This document shows positions 11,201 to 23,200 of a stretch of 64,000 bases of DNA, one piece after another. The position numbers and the translations under genes are program-made. Positions within the stretch are counted from its first letter, which is position 1. Each line of letters begins with the position of its first letter. The stretch is taken from NCBI RefSeq assembly GCF_021869535.1, contig NW_026262734.1, forward strand, positions 105,497,088 through 105,561,087. Reading direction: 5' to 3'. The notes beneath the pieces were generated by a model. The model saw nothing but the letters and a program-made list of their open reading frames with translations. It was not told where the DNA came from and did not search any database. Origin of the DNA: Mytilus californianus (Eukaryota > Mollusca > Bivalvia > Mytilida > Mytilidae).

Positions 11201-14200
11201 ATATTACTCACAGGAAGGCAATGACATCCACTTGACTACAGGTTCTTGGCTAAGGGCACTCACATCTAGAATGTGCAGCCTTCTGGACAAAAACGACATT
11301 TTTTTCGAAATAAAACTTACTCAACAAAATGTTAAATCAATTATCAGCGTGTTTCTTACTTTTGTCCATTTTCTAATGACTGCTTATTATGTTGTGATTA
11401 TGAAAAATAGCTTTCAATCAGTTGTACATCAAATGGCTTTGAAAACCTTATAAAAGATTGACAAGAAATTATAAATTGTAAAACAAACAAATAATTAGTT
11501 GCCTTTGTCCACGCTTGTAATCAAAAGTTTTAAGTCAACACTTTAACCTACGATGACGAAGCGACGATTATGACAATTCAAACCATTTTCAATGAATTCC
11601 TATCTTTTGTTTATTATTATTCAAACACGGATACACGAATTTATATATACATGTACCACAAATTATCTTTTTTTTCCATCCACGAAAATGGATACCCACG
11701 AAAATAAACGAATCCACATTATTTAGATTTTCGATATTGGACCATAATAGGTATAATTTTTCAGTTCTTTAACCACATTCATTCTGTGTCAGAAACCTAC
11801 ATGTATGCTATGTTAAATATTTAATCACAATCCAAATTCAGAGCTGTATCAAGCTTGAATGTACAATGTAGTGTCCATACTTGCCCCAACTGTTCATGAA
11901 TCGACCTCTGCAGTCGTATCAATCTGCATCCAGCGGAGCATTTTATGTTTATTGATTGAAGTCCAGTGGAAAAATATAAGAGGCTTTGAATTTGAGAGCT
12001 TATTTTGCTTATGTAAGATGGCATATTTGTGTAATATTCAACCAATAAGATAGAGAATGGAAACAGGGAATGTGTCAAAGACAACAACCTTACCAAAGAG
12101 CAGAAAACAGCCCAAGGCCACCAATGTGTCTTCAATGCTGCAAGAATATCCCACACCTTGAGGCAGGCTTCAGCTGGCCCCTAAACAATAATGTATACTA
12201 GTTCAGCAAAATGGACTCCACACCACATTCTGAGACATACAAATAAACCAAAATTTAAAAATTACACAAGACTAATAAAGGCTCCTGACTTGGGACAGGC
12301 TCAATAAAATTTTATTAACCTCTAGGAGTAAACAAACACACAGCAAAACTCAGTTCAAAAGAAATAGGAGTCTGATGTAAGTAAAGTATCAGAAGAAACT
12401 AAGAAAAATGACAATGATAAACACAATTTAACAAAGGACTACTAGCAGTTACTGACATGCCAGCTCAAGACTTCATTAGTACATACATGTATTTTCACGT
12501 TTTTATGCTAGTAGATTGAATAAAAAATGAAAGTGCCATTTAGAGTAGATATTTCAAACCCTGAATGATGGCAAATGAACAACTTCATAGTAGTTCGACT
12601 TCGTAGTCTTGAAAGAATTAAATAATGATTAACAAAAGTATACTGTGTTTTGGCCATTGTTCAAGAATTATGCATTACAGACCAGTATAATTTCTTGTCT
12701 GAAAACATATTTATTATTCCACATTAATTTAACAAATTTAACGGTATATTGTTATTTCAGTCTTCCATACGTCTGACACCTACGACTATCCTGTATGCTG
12801 GGAAAAGTCCTGACAACAGTCACCTATTGGTAAGTCTAATTTATGCTCTATGATTTAATTAGAAAATTCCGCTCCTTGTAATGTTCGTTAGGCAGGTTCA
12901 GCATTCTTATAAATGAGAACCAGAACATCCAAAACAGTGTTGTGCCAAACACCATGCTGGCATTGCTGCACATCAGGGAGTTATCTTTCTTTACTGAATT
13001 TTCACAGTGCATTTCATAAAACTGTATCTCATATGAAAACTGGTTGAGGTAGAAGTTGTACGTAGCTTTCGATATAACTTTGAATTCTGAACTAAATTTC
13101 AAGAATAATTCCTTGTACACTTTCCACCCATGAATCATGTTTTGCATGATTTTAAGATGGAACAGTTCTGAAATACAAAGCATGTCTCTATCAAGTGTTG
13201 GTAGTTGTTGTTATCTGACACTTCATCATAGATGTTTTTGTTGTTTCTCATTTCATTTGTTCTTGTTTTTTTATTTACAGAAAAGTGCCCAGTACCTGTA
13301 CAATGAGTTACCTGTCCGTATTGCCCATCGTATTGTGGGATTTAGAGGTCTACCATTTATTGTTGGATGTAACCCTACCATACTTCAAGTTGTAAGTAGT
13401 AAAACTAGAATGATAACATCAATTAGATTTGCTATGAAACCCATGGGGACTTAGACTGTCCACCAGCATTTATAATCCCAAATAAAAAATAAAAATATGG
13501 AATTTGCAGTATGAGCCAAATAAAATTTAGAATTTGTATTGTTTCAGTTGCTAAAATATCTTAGTGGATTAGCAGCAAAATAGAAGGTATGGTAATAGAT
13601 TTATGTGGCCTTGTAAATTTACTGAAAGTGAAAATTCCTGTATATCAATGTATATACGTAATACAGAGGATATGTAATACTTCAGAACACAACAACTGTT
13701 ACATCATGTTATTTTGTATAAATTCTAGAAATAGATGATGTATCCAGCTTAATGATTGATTACGTAATAAATGTCTTTGAATGAGGTAAATAGGTTGCTT
13801 TATAGTCTTTGGAAAAGATCTGCTATTACTTGAGCCAAGTTTTATCACTTATTATCTGAATCATAAGACTGTTTAAAGTGTTTTTGTTTCATGCACTGAG
13901 GAAAAATATCAATGTAAACAAAACTTATCTTATTAAAAATGTTAAAATAAATAATGTTTTTATCTTCAAAATACATTTCATTGTAAGTTTTCTTTCAGAT
14001 TGATATGACAAATTAAAGAATTCTTAATGAATATAATTATAACTGTAAATTCCAAAATTTTGTAACGTTTTTATTTATATTATGATGAAATAGGTATCAC
14101 AAAAATTAAACATTGCATTTAAATTTTGATAGCATTATTTGTTCATTTTTCAGAAATTGCAATAATAATTTCATGCACAAATGTCTTAATTTATAGTATA

Positions 14201-17200
14201 TAGTTGGAATATAGCAAAAACCAGAATATTATGTTATACAGTACAGGGTGAACTACATTGTAGATGCATAAAACAAGTTTCTTTACCCACTTCATGTCCG
14301 TTTGTACATAGTTAAGTGGCAATAGCATAATTAATCCAGCTATGAAGCTCCTTTGTAAAACTGCACATCAAAAACAAATTTATTAAACTACAACAGAACA
14401 TACTATGATTATTAATGATCAGTGATAAATAATGTCTTATATAAATAAGAAGATGTGGTATGATTGCCAATGACACAACTCTCCATCAGAGACCACATGA
14501 CATAGAAGTTAGAAACTATAGTACACTGTATGGCTTTCAACATTGAGCAACACCCATACAGCATGCTTGTTGATAGTGTTTACACTACAATTGATAGATT
14601 TGTGTAGTGCCATAGAGGTCAATATTTGGGATGGTCATATTTAAATAGCTATACTTTGTCATTTAAAAGATATCAAGACAAATGAAGTACTATATTTAAG
14701 GAGAGATGGCCCAAAGAATCATTTCCAAATGAGCTGGTATATAAAAACCACCATTACCTGGGGCTGTATGTTTCTCAATGACCATATTTGGATGAAAATC
14801 AGGAAAAAATGACACCTTTCATATTTTTAAATTAACCATTTTTAACAAACATTCAGGGGAAAATTCCTCTCCGTTAATTTTGTTCTAGTTTGGCTGAAGT
14901 GTCCATGAAGTTTTAAGCCCATCAAATTGATTTCTTATAACAGTAAATGCCCTTTAACAAGTATATCTTAGAAAAAAAGGCTGTCTCTTAGTGGAATAGA
15001 AAAATGTTAAAGCATATTATTTTCTATGGAAAAAATGTACTTTAATTGTTATTGTTTTATTTCAGCATGAGATGTACATCAGAGCATTCCACATCCTGTT
15101 TAAACATCCACCAGTAAGTTAAAACAAACATGTCTATTTAGTTGGGTTGTACAGCAATAAGACAGCAATCCAGCAAAGTTCAAGGTCACATTTGTAAAAC
15201 AAATTAAACAAAAAAACAATGGCAAATTAGATTTGATCTTATGTATCAAATTATTACTAGACTGTATCAAAGATTATCAACTCAGATTAATTTCAAAGGC
15301 ACACAAGTGAAATTCCCCAGTTAATTTGTTATGTGGTTTCTGATAGCATTTCTTGTTTTTCCCTTCTATACATGTACAGATAATTCTCAGATACTTCCTA
15401 ATAAACTTTTTTATTGGTTATCAGATTCCAAATAATAAATTCTTGTAGTCAATTCCGAATTTATATTATGCATTTTTATGCCCCCGCCGTAGCAGAGGGG
15501 GCATTAAGTTTTACCCTTGTCCGTCTGTACGTACGTACGTCCCAAAATTGGTTTCTGTTCTCTAACTTTAGTTTGCCTCAACCAAATGTTATGAAACTTA
15601 TACACAATGCTTATTACCACAAAACACAGAACAAGCTTGAATTTTGGTGGCGTCATTTTTACCGTTCTAAAGTTATACCCCTTTACAAATGGAAAAATTG
15701 CTGAAATATTCGTTTCTGTTCTCTAATTTTAGTTTGCCTCAACCAAATGTTATGAAACTTATAAACAATGCTATTACCACAAAACTCCGATCAAGTACAA
15801 ATTTGGGTAGCGTCACTTTTACAGTTCTTGAGTAATGCCCCTTTATAACGTTATATGCAAGCGGGGGCATCATCTGACACATTCCCCATTTATTTTTCTT
15901 TACTTTTGAATTCTAAATAATTTAATGATTAAATGTGTGATTACAGGTGATGGATTTAAGATCAGAAGAGACATACACAGAAACATTACAACAACTTCTG
16001 GACGAGCATAAAGATGTAGTGACATTGTTAGCAGAGGGATTCTCAGAGTGTAGAAAACATTTACAGGTTTATATCTTTAGCAAGAATACCATGTATAGCC
16101 TGAATTCATTATTTTCCTGGGGTGCTTATTTTCGTGGATTTTGAGGGTATGGGTGAACCATGAATTCAAGTGTTCAACAAAATGTAAACTTTCTATAGGC
16201 TTGTACGTTGAATTTGTTGAAACTACGAAACCAAATATTCATTAAATACAAAACCGTGAAAATTTTACCAACTAAGAACAATGAATCCACCATACATCTA
16301 GACGATTGAAGGTTGTTAAAAAAGTATACTTACCTAGAAAGGCAACATAAGAATTCTGTCCTTGTTCCTCTGTATGCTCAGGGCTGTTCTAGAAAATACT
16401 ATGTCATCCGCTCCCACCACCAATCCCCTGTGACTTTGAAAAAAATATGATCATTTAAATCAAATTTTGAGCTCACATGACTAAAAGTCAGAGTGAGCTT
16501 TTACCATCACTGCATCTGTCATCCATCTGTCCATTAACTTTTTGTATTTTAATCTTTATCTGAAACCACTGAACCAAATGGACCTATTTTGTAAGTTTTG
16601 CTCACAGGACCTCTAGTTTACAAATGACATTAATGAGGTCTCAATACTTACTGAAGTGGATGTAGTCTTTAATGACCTGTATGGGTATATATTGTCTATA
16701 GGTATTGTTGTCAATTTGTGTTGTAAAAAAAATATTTTCATTTGGTTTAATATGAATCATTATTTTTGTAGAATGAAGGAATGATTAAAGCTTTCTTAGA
16801 CAGAACTTTAAAGTCAAGACTTGGTATACGGATGTTAGCAGAACATCACTTAGCCTTACACAGTGAAAAGGTGGGTTGATGGTCTTATGTTATATGGTTA
16901 TTAGTTAGATCTTAAGTAAATGGTATATCTTAATACAAACTTGGATGGAGAGTTGTCTCATTGGCACTCATACCACATCTTCTTATATCTATTGATTAAT
17001 TCAGACAATTTATTTCTATTATTACTATTATTTATTAGTATGGTTATTGTATAGTAATATGGTCAGAAATAGGTTTCTTTATTCAGAATATATATTATTG
17101 TATAAAGTATATGTACTGAATAAAGTATGTTCTTTATAAAGTTTAATTTTCTATATACGACTGTCTATCATTTTTCCTGGGACCTCTATATATATGTTTT

Positions 17201-20200
17201 AGTCTCAGCTTTCTCAAGGTTGGTACAAACCGATGTGAAGTTTACTTTTGTCAAACAATTTAATATGTCAAGATTTTTAATTGACCTCTTTGTCCTGGAA
17301 ATAGATCATTTTCTGAATCATTTATTTCATGCCACTATTTGTAAAAAAACTAATTACAATTGGTGAAACATCAGTCTGTCCATTAAATACAAATTGAAAA
17401 AGTTTGTTTTGATTTTTATTTTTTCGCTGAGACATTACTTGGTTTGAAATTCTTATAAGTAATAATAAGTTAGTAACACACTATATTAAAACCTTGGAAA
17501 TGAAACCATTAGCCTTGTCAGAATCTAAATGCCATTGTTTGTACCCTAAAAAAAAGATAATGTCACGTCATTGGTTGAGTTTCCATTTTCAAGGACATTG
17601 TAAGCCAATCACAACATTTTGGTGTAGGCTTTCAATATATATTACCCAGAATGCATTAGATTCTGAAATGGCGATTTGAAAATGGCAGATTGAAAAAAAA
17701 ATTCAAATCGAATAGGAAAAATTTGAATAATGACTATTGTAGGGGAGATAACTATTAAACAGATTTAAAAGAATAAAAACTGTAATGCCAGGGGGGATAA
17801 CTATTAAACAGTTTAAAATTATATATTCAAAAGAATAAAAACTGTAATGCCAGGGTAGATGAGTATAATTCATTCTTGATGTTTAGTTCTTGTTATAGTT
17901 TTCATTGAATTTATATTTGTTCAAATTAATTTGGAAAATGTGTTATGACTGTTCCATAAAACATACATGGGCTTTGGATGAGATACTCCCCAATCTTAAC
18001 TATTAGGGGTTGTATTAGGAACAGTGAAAGTGTAAGAGAAATTCTAAAATTGCCTCTAAGAATTACCCAATTTCAAAGTGCCTTCCCTTGGTACCATGTA
18101 CGTTTTAATGGAACAGCCTTTAGTTGGAGAATTGATTTATTTTTTGTCCTTGAGAAACAAACTTAATTGTGCCCACTTCATTTTCATACTTCAAATTTCC
18201 CAAATATGTATTAAACTTGTTATGTGAATTTTGTTTAAAATATTAAACTACAACTAAGAAATAATGGAAAATTTAATGTTTTATTCATGAATATAAAGAT
18301 TTAATGAAAACTTCATTGGCAACATTTGTCTTTTTGTAAACTTAAAGCGTATTAGTACCATAGTAATAAATTAAACTGGTTATTTTCAAACTTAAGTGAC
18401 AAAACTAAACAGTTAATGGAATTTAAGAATATGACAGACTAACAACCTAATTTAGAATAAGCAACATTTAATTCAGTTGCCATCTGTCATTCAGTAATTG
18501 TCAGTAGCTTTGAATTTATGGTTTTTATTGACGAAGGGGCATTAAGTGTTACCCTTGTCTGTCTGTATGTCGGTCCTTACTTGCGTCCCAAAATTGGTTT
18601 CTGTTTTCTAACTTAAGTTTGCCTCAACCAAATGTTATGAAACTTATATACAATGCCTATTACCACAAAACACAGAACAAGTTCTAATTCAGGTGGCATC
18701 ACTTTTACCTATCTCGAGTTATGCCCCGTTATAACGTTATATAAAAGCAGGTGCATCATCTGTCCATTTATTTAAATTTGGTGATGACTTAGGGTTAGAT
18801 AAGAAACGTTTACCAATCGGCTATTGTGTGATGCCTCATCATTGAATATGACTGATTATTTTACCAGCAATAACATTACAGATGTCACTAGTAGAGCAGA
18901 AACTGTTTTGTTTCAACTTATTGGTTCTTGATTATCCCTTTGGCTTCTTCTCCATCTTTTTTTATTTAAAAGCATAATTACATGTATCATATTTGAATAT
19001 ATATTGCTAGAACTTACACTTAAAACTCCCGTTAGCACCATGTGTCGCATAGGACCCAAGTATATAGTGTTAGAACGGCTAACTATAAACCAACTTATTT
19101 TGCTGATATTTTTTTCCGCTTTTTGCACTTTCTAGCCTACTTTAATAGTAACTATTTATTTTCACATTTTTTATGCCCCCGCAATAGCGGAGGGGGCATT
19201 AAGTTTTACCCTTGACCGTCTATATGTCTGTACGTTCATTCGTCTGTACGTCCTAAAATTGGTTTCCGTTCTCTAACTTTAGTTTGCCTCAAACTTATAC
19301 ACAATGTTTATTACAACAAAACACAGATCAAGTTTAAATTTTGGTGGTGTCACTTTTACCGTTCTAGAGTTATGCCCCTTTACAAATGGAAAAATTGCTG
19401 AATTTGTCGTTTCCGTTCTCTAACTTTAGTTTGCCTCAACCAAATGTTATGAAACTTATACACAATGCTTATTACCACAAAACACGGATCAAGTTTGAAT
19501 TTTGATGGTGTCACTTTTACCGTTCTAGAGTTATGCCCCTTTGCAAATGGAAAAATTGCTGAATTTTTTGTTTCTGTTTGTTCTCTAACTTTAGTTTGCC
19601 TCAACCAAATAATATGAAACTTATACACAATGCTAATCACCACAACACACAGATAAATTTTGAATTTTAGTGACGTCACTTTTACCGTTCTAGAGTTATG
19701 CCTCTTTACAAATGGAAAAATTGCTGAATTTTTCGTTTCCGTTCTCTAACTTTAGTTTGCCTCAATCAAATGTGATGAAACTTATGCACAATGTTAATTA
19801 CCACAAAACACAGATCAAGTTTTTACCGTTCTAGAGTTATGCACCTTTACAAATGGAAAAATTGCTGAATTTTTTTCGTTTCTGTTCTCTAACTTAAGTT
19901 TGCCCCAACTAATTGTTATGAAACTTATAAACAATGCTTATTACCACAAAACTCAGATTAAATACAAATTTGGGTAGCATCACTTTTACAGTTCTTGAGT
20001 AATATCCCTTTATAATGTTATATGCAAGCCGGGGCATCATCTGTGTCCCATGGACACATTCCCCATTTATTTTTTAACTTTGTTGATTTATATATATTAG
20101 AGAATATCCAATTTGGACCTTTTCTAATTACTTTTCTACTCAGGAAAGTTGCCTTAATATTAATAAATCATCCCTAAGAATTGGTTAGTTTACAGTATTT

Positions 20201-23200
20201 TGTCATTGAAAAGCAATTTTCGGTTTTAGTATAAATTTCTTTCTGTTTTTGTTCTTGAAGTTTATTAAATGATTCTCATGCAGTTGAATTCTTGTACTCT
20301 ACTGACGGAAGTTCCACTGCAAATTTAGAAAAACTTGTACTCTACTGACGGAAGTTCCATTGCAAATTTAGAAAAACTTGTACTCTACTGACGGAAGTCC
20401 CATTGCAAATTTAGAAAAACTTGTTCTCTACTGACGGAAGTTCCACTGCAAATTTAGAAAAACTTGTACTCTACTGACGGAAGTTCCACTGCAAATTTAG
20501 AAAAACTTGTACTCTACTGACGGAAGTCCCATTGCAAATTTAGAAAAACTTGTACTCTACTGACGGAAGTTCCACTGCAAATTTAGAAAAACTTGTACTC
20601 TACTGACGGAAGTTTCACTGCACATTTAGATAAACTTGTACTCTACTGATAGAAGTTCCACTGCAAATTTAGAAAAAAAAACACTGTCATGTCCCGATAA
20701 TTTCTTAACTTGTCATACATTGCCTGTGGTGAAATTTTTCCGAGACTGCATTAGATTTTTAGTTGGTAAACTACAACCTATGAATCCAGGGAACATTTGT
20801 ATTTCTGAATATCAATATTAAGAATCCGGGGAACATTTGTATTTCTGAATATCAAAATATTGAACATATTTCTTAATCATTTTTTGAAAACTTGAGTACA
20901 AAGATGTTATAATTTAATGTGTTGACATCATGCTGAATTTATATTCTATTTATTTTCAATGATAATTTCTGTATGAGATGAAATAAATGTAAAACCACAA
21001 TGCACAAAGTCAAAGAAAAAAAAATATATATCTAAAAAAAAGGAAAATCTCTATAAATGACAAAAGGTGTTCTAAATCTATTAAGTAAACAGTAGTTTGA
21101 AATTTTTAATTTTCAGTATTACAACAGCTGAAAAAAATTATTTGGTATTTCATATATATATATTTAAATGAGGCATTTGTGCATTGAAGATGAGATACAT
21201 TTATTTCTTCATTGTCCCATTGTATATTTGCACATGTTCCGATACTCTCTACAGCCAAACCATGTTGGGATCGTCACTGCATCGTTCTCACCTCGTTCAC
21301 TAGTCACACAGAAAGCCGAGTTTGTAAGGTAATGTATATAACATCCTGGTATGTTTGACTTATCTAGATATATATATATGTATATTGTTTATGATATGAA
21401 AAATAATTGGCAACAAAATTGAGTAGATTTTGATTATGCAATTGGAACATACTTAATATAATTATCTTCTATAGGTAATAGCTAGGCTATGATGACTGTA
21501 GTCCGAAAATCGAACAAAACATGGACTTTTATTGATAGTTTCTCTTCAAGATTGGCACTGAATGCCAACAGGATTATGTCTTAATAAGAAGGGCTACTAA
21601 AAACAAACCTTTTCTGATATGGTTAAGAAGATGCAAATAAAGGACTTCCATTCCCTTATTAAAGTATTAGTATCAAAACGCTACTTTTAAAGGCTGTTTC
21701 ATGTATGACAAATTAATGTCTAGAATATGAGTGTGACTGGCAGAGTATTTAAACCATTACAATCATTGTTTGTCTCAGGAAAATAAAAAAAAAAAAGGCA
21801 TGAAATTTTGAGGAATATGTTTTTACAACTACAGAATTCTGTAAAGTGCAGTCTTCGGGGATAAAGCATCATATATTGTTGAATCGTTACTATTTGTGGG
21901 ATACCATTTTTTGTGGATTTCATGGGTATTGGTAAACCGTGAAGAAAATTGTTCTTTTAAATGTATATGTTCTTGAAATCTTCTTACATGTACCAGAATT
22001 ATGTCTCAGTCGTAAAATCCCCCTAAAAAGTTAGGCTGAAAATAAAAATAGAAAAAGAAAAACTTGGGAACTGACTGTTTCTGTTTTTATGTTTTATTAT
22101 TATTATTTGATTTGGATATAAATACACATTTTTATGCCCTGCCTCTGGAAGTAAAGGGAAATTATGTTTTCCTGTCTGTGCACCACCCATTAGTTCACCA
22201 TTCCCGTATTTGGTTCAAGTTTTGGTATAGTGGAATTTACCATTAAATTATGGTCATCACTTAAAAATTTAGTATACATTTTCATTATGATTATAACTTT
22301 AAAAATTATAGTTCAAGTTCTTCTTTCCTTGTGTATTTGTTCCTATGTATACAAGAATGCTATTTCATAATGAATTCAAGTGAAATTTATACATTTGTGT
22401 GTTGTCAGGAAAAAAAAGGTTCAACAAACCACATTTTTCATTGGACAAAAGGATAGAGCTGTCACAGGGCATCCATTGTCTGAATGTATTTCCTATTTAT
22501 AAACAAATGTTTTGGACAAATTTTGGAATGAAATAATTTGAAAAATGCCATTCTTTAGCATTTTTCTATTTCTCTATGATTCTGCATGCTTTTGAGTGTT
22601 GTTATGCTTTTATTTGATTTTCATACCCTGTTGATATGTGATTTTGACTGAGTGCTTTTTTGTTTTCAGAGATGTTTGTCAAAATAAGTATGGACATGCC
22701 CCAGAGTTCAGAGTGACAGGACACGTACATGCTACTTTTCCATACATTGCTCCACCATTAGAATATATATTGGGGGAACTTCTTAAGAATGCATTTAGGT
22801 AAATGTTTTATCACAAGTTAGTTAAATATAAAAATAATGCTTTATAAGTTTTGAAACTCCAAGGCAGATACAAATATACTTTTCTATTAATTTGGATACT
22901 GCAAGGCATATTCATTTATACTGCTGCAGAAGTTTGGATACTAAAAGGCAGAAAAAATGTACCGCTCTTTAAGTTGGATACTGCCTAGCAGATTAAAAAT
23001 ATACTGTTCTAAATGTTTGAATACTGCAAAGCAGACAAATGAGGGATTTGTTTCTATTCTAAATATTTGTGTTGGTAAGTTGTAAAGTTTTAGAGTTATC
23101 TTTCTTTGACTCAAGGTGAAATTTTTTTTTAAATGTAGATATTTTCATGACTTGGTTAGTCTGTTTAATATCATACACTTTTTGACAATATCTAATAGTA

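Larger units (their letters stand above)
5269..12760 (+). other. BCKDK intron 1 (7.5 kb)
   Basis: Donor GTATAA, acceptor TTATTTCAG. It holds the self-complementary stretch at 7255-7400, an R1 copy at 8351, a 131-bp hairpin at 9181, part of a palindromic MITE at 11670 and a copy of the R3 host repeat at 12040-12480. Open frames of 60-110 codons on both strands overlap these repeats or have low-complexity AT-rich composition, and I support none as genes. Confidence 0.8.

Noticed and set aside
11821..12156. 111-codon minus-strand open frame
   Set aside because: It lies largely in the R3 dispersed repeat. The equivalent repeat at 36677-37105 does not preserve the frame over the same length.
12848..13183. 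111-codon minus-strand open frame between BCKDK exons 2 and 3
   Set aside because: It is antisense in a short intron, and no conserved motif or splice context supports it.
13137..13454. 105-codon plus-strand frame read as an independent gene
   Set aside because: It is BCKDK exon 3 extended into flanking introns; only 13281-13391 is coding.
19380..19679. 99-codon minus-strand open frame
   Set aside because: It runs through the ~150-bp tandem repeats of a hairpin-headed element, and the translated repeats simply mirror the DNA repeats.
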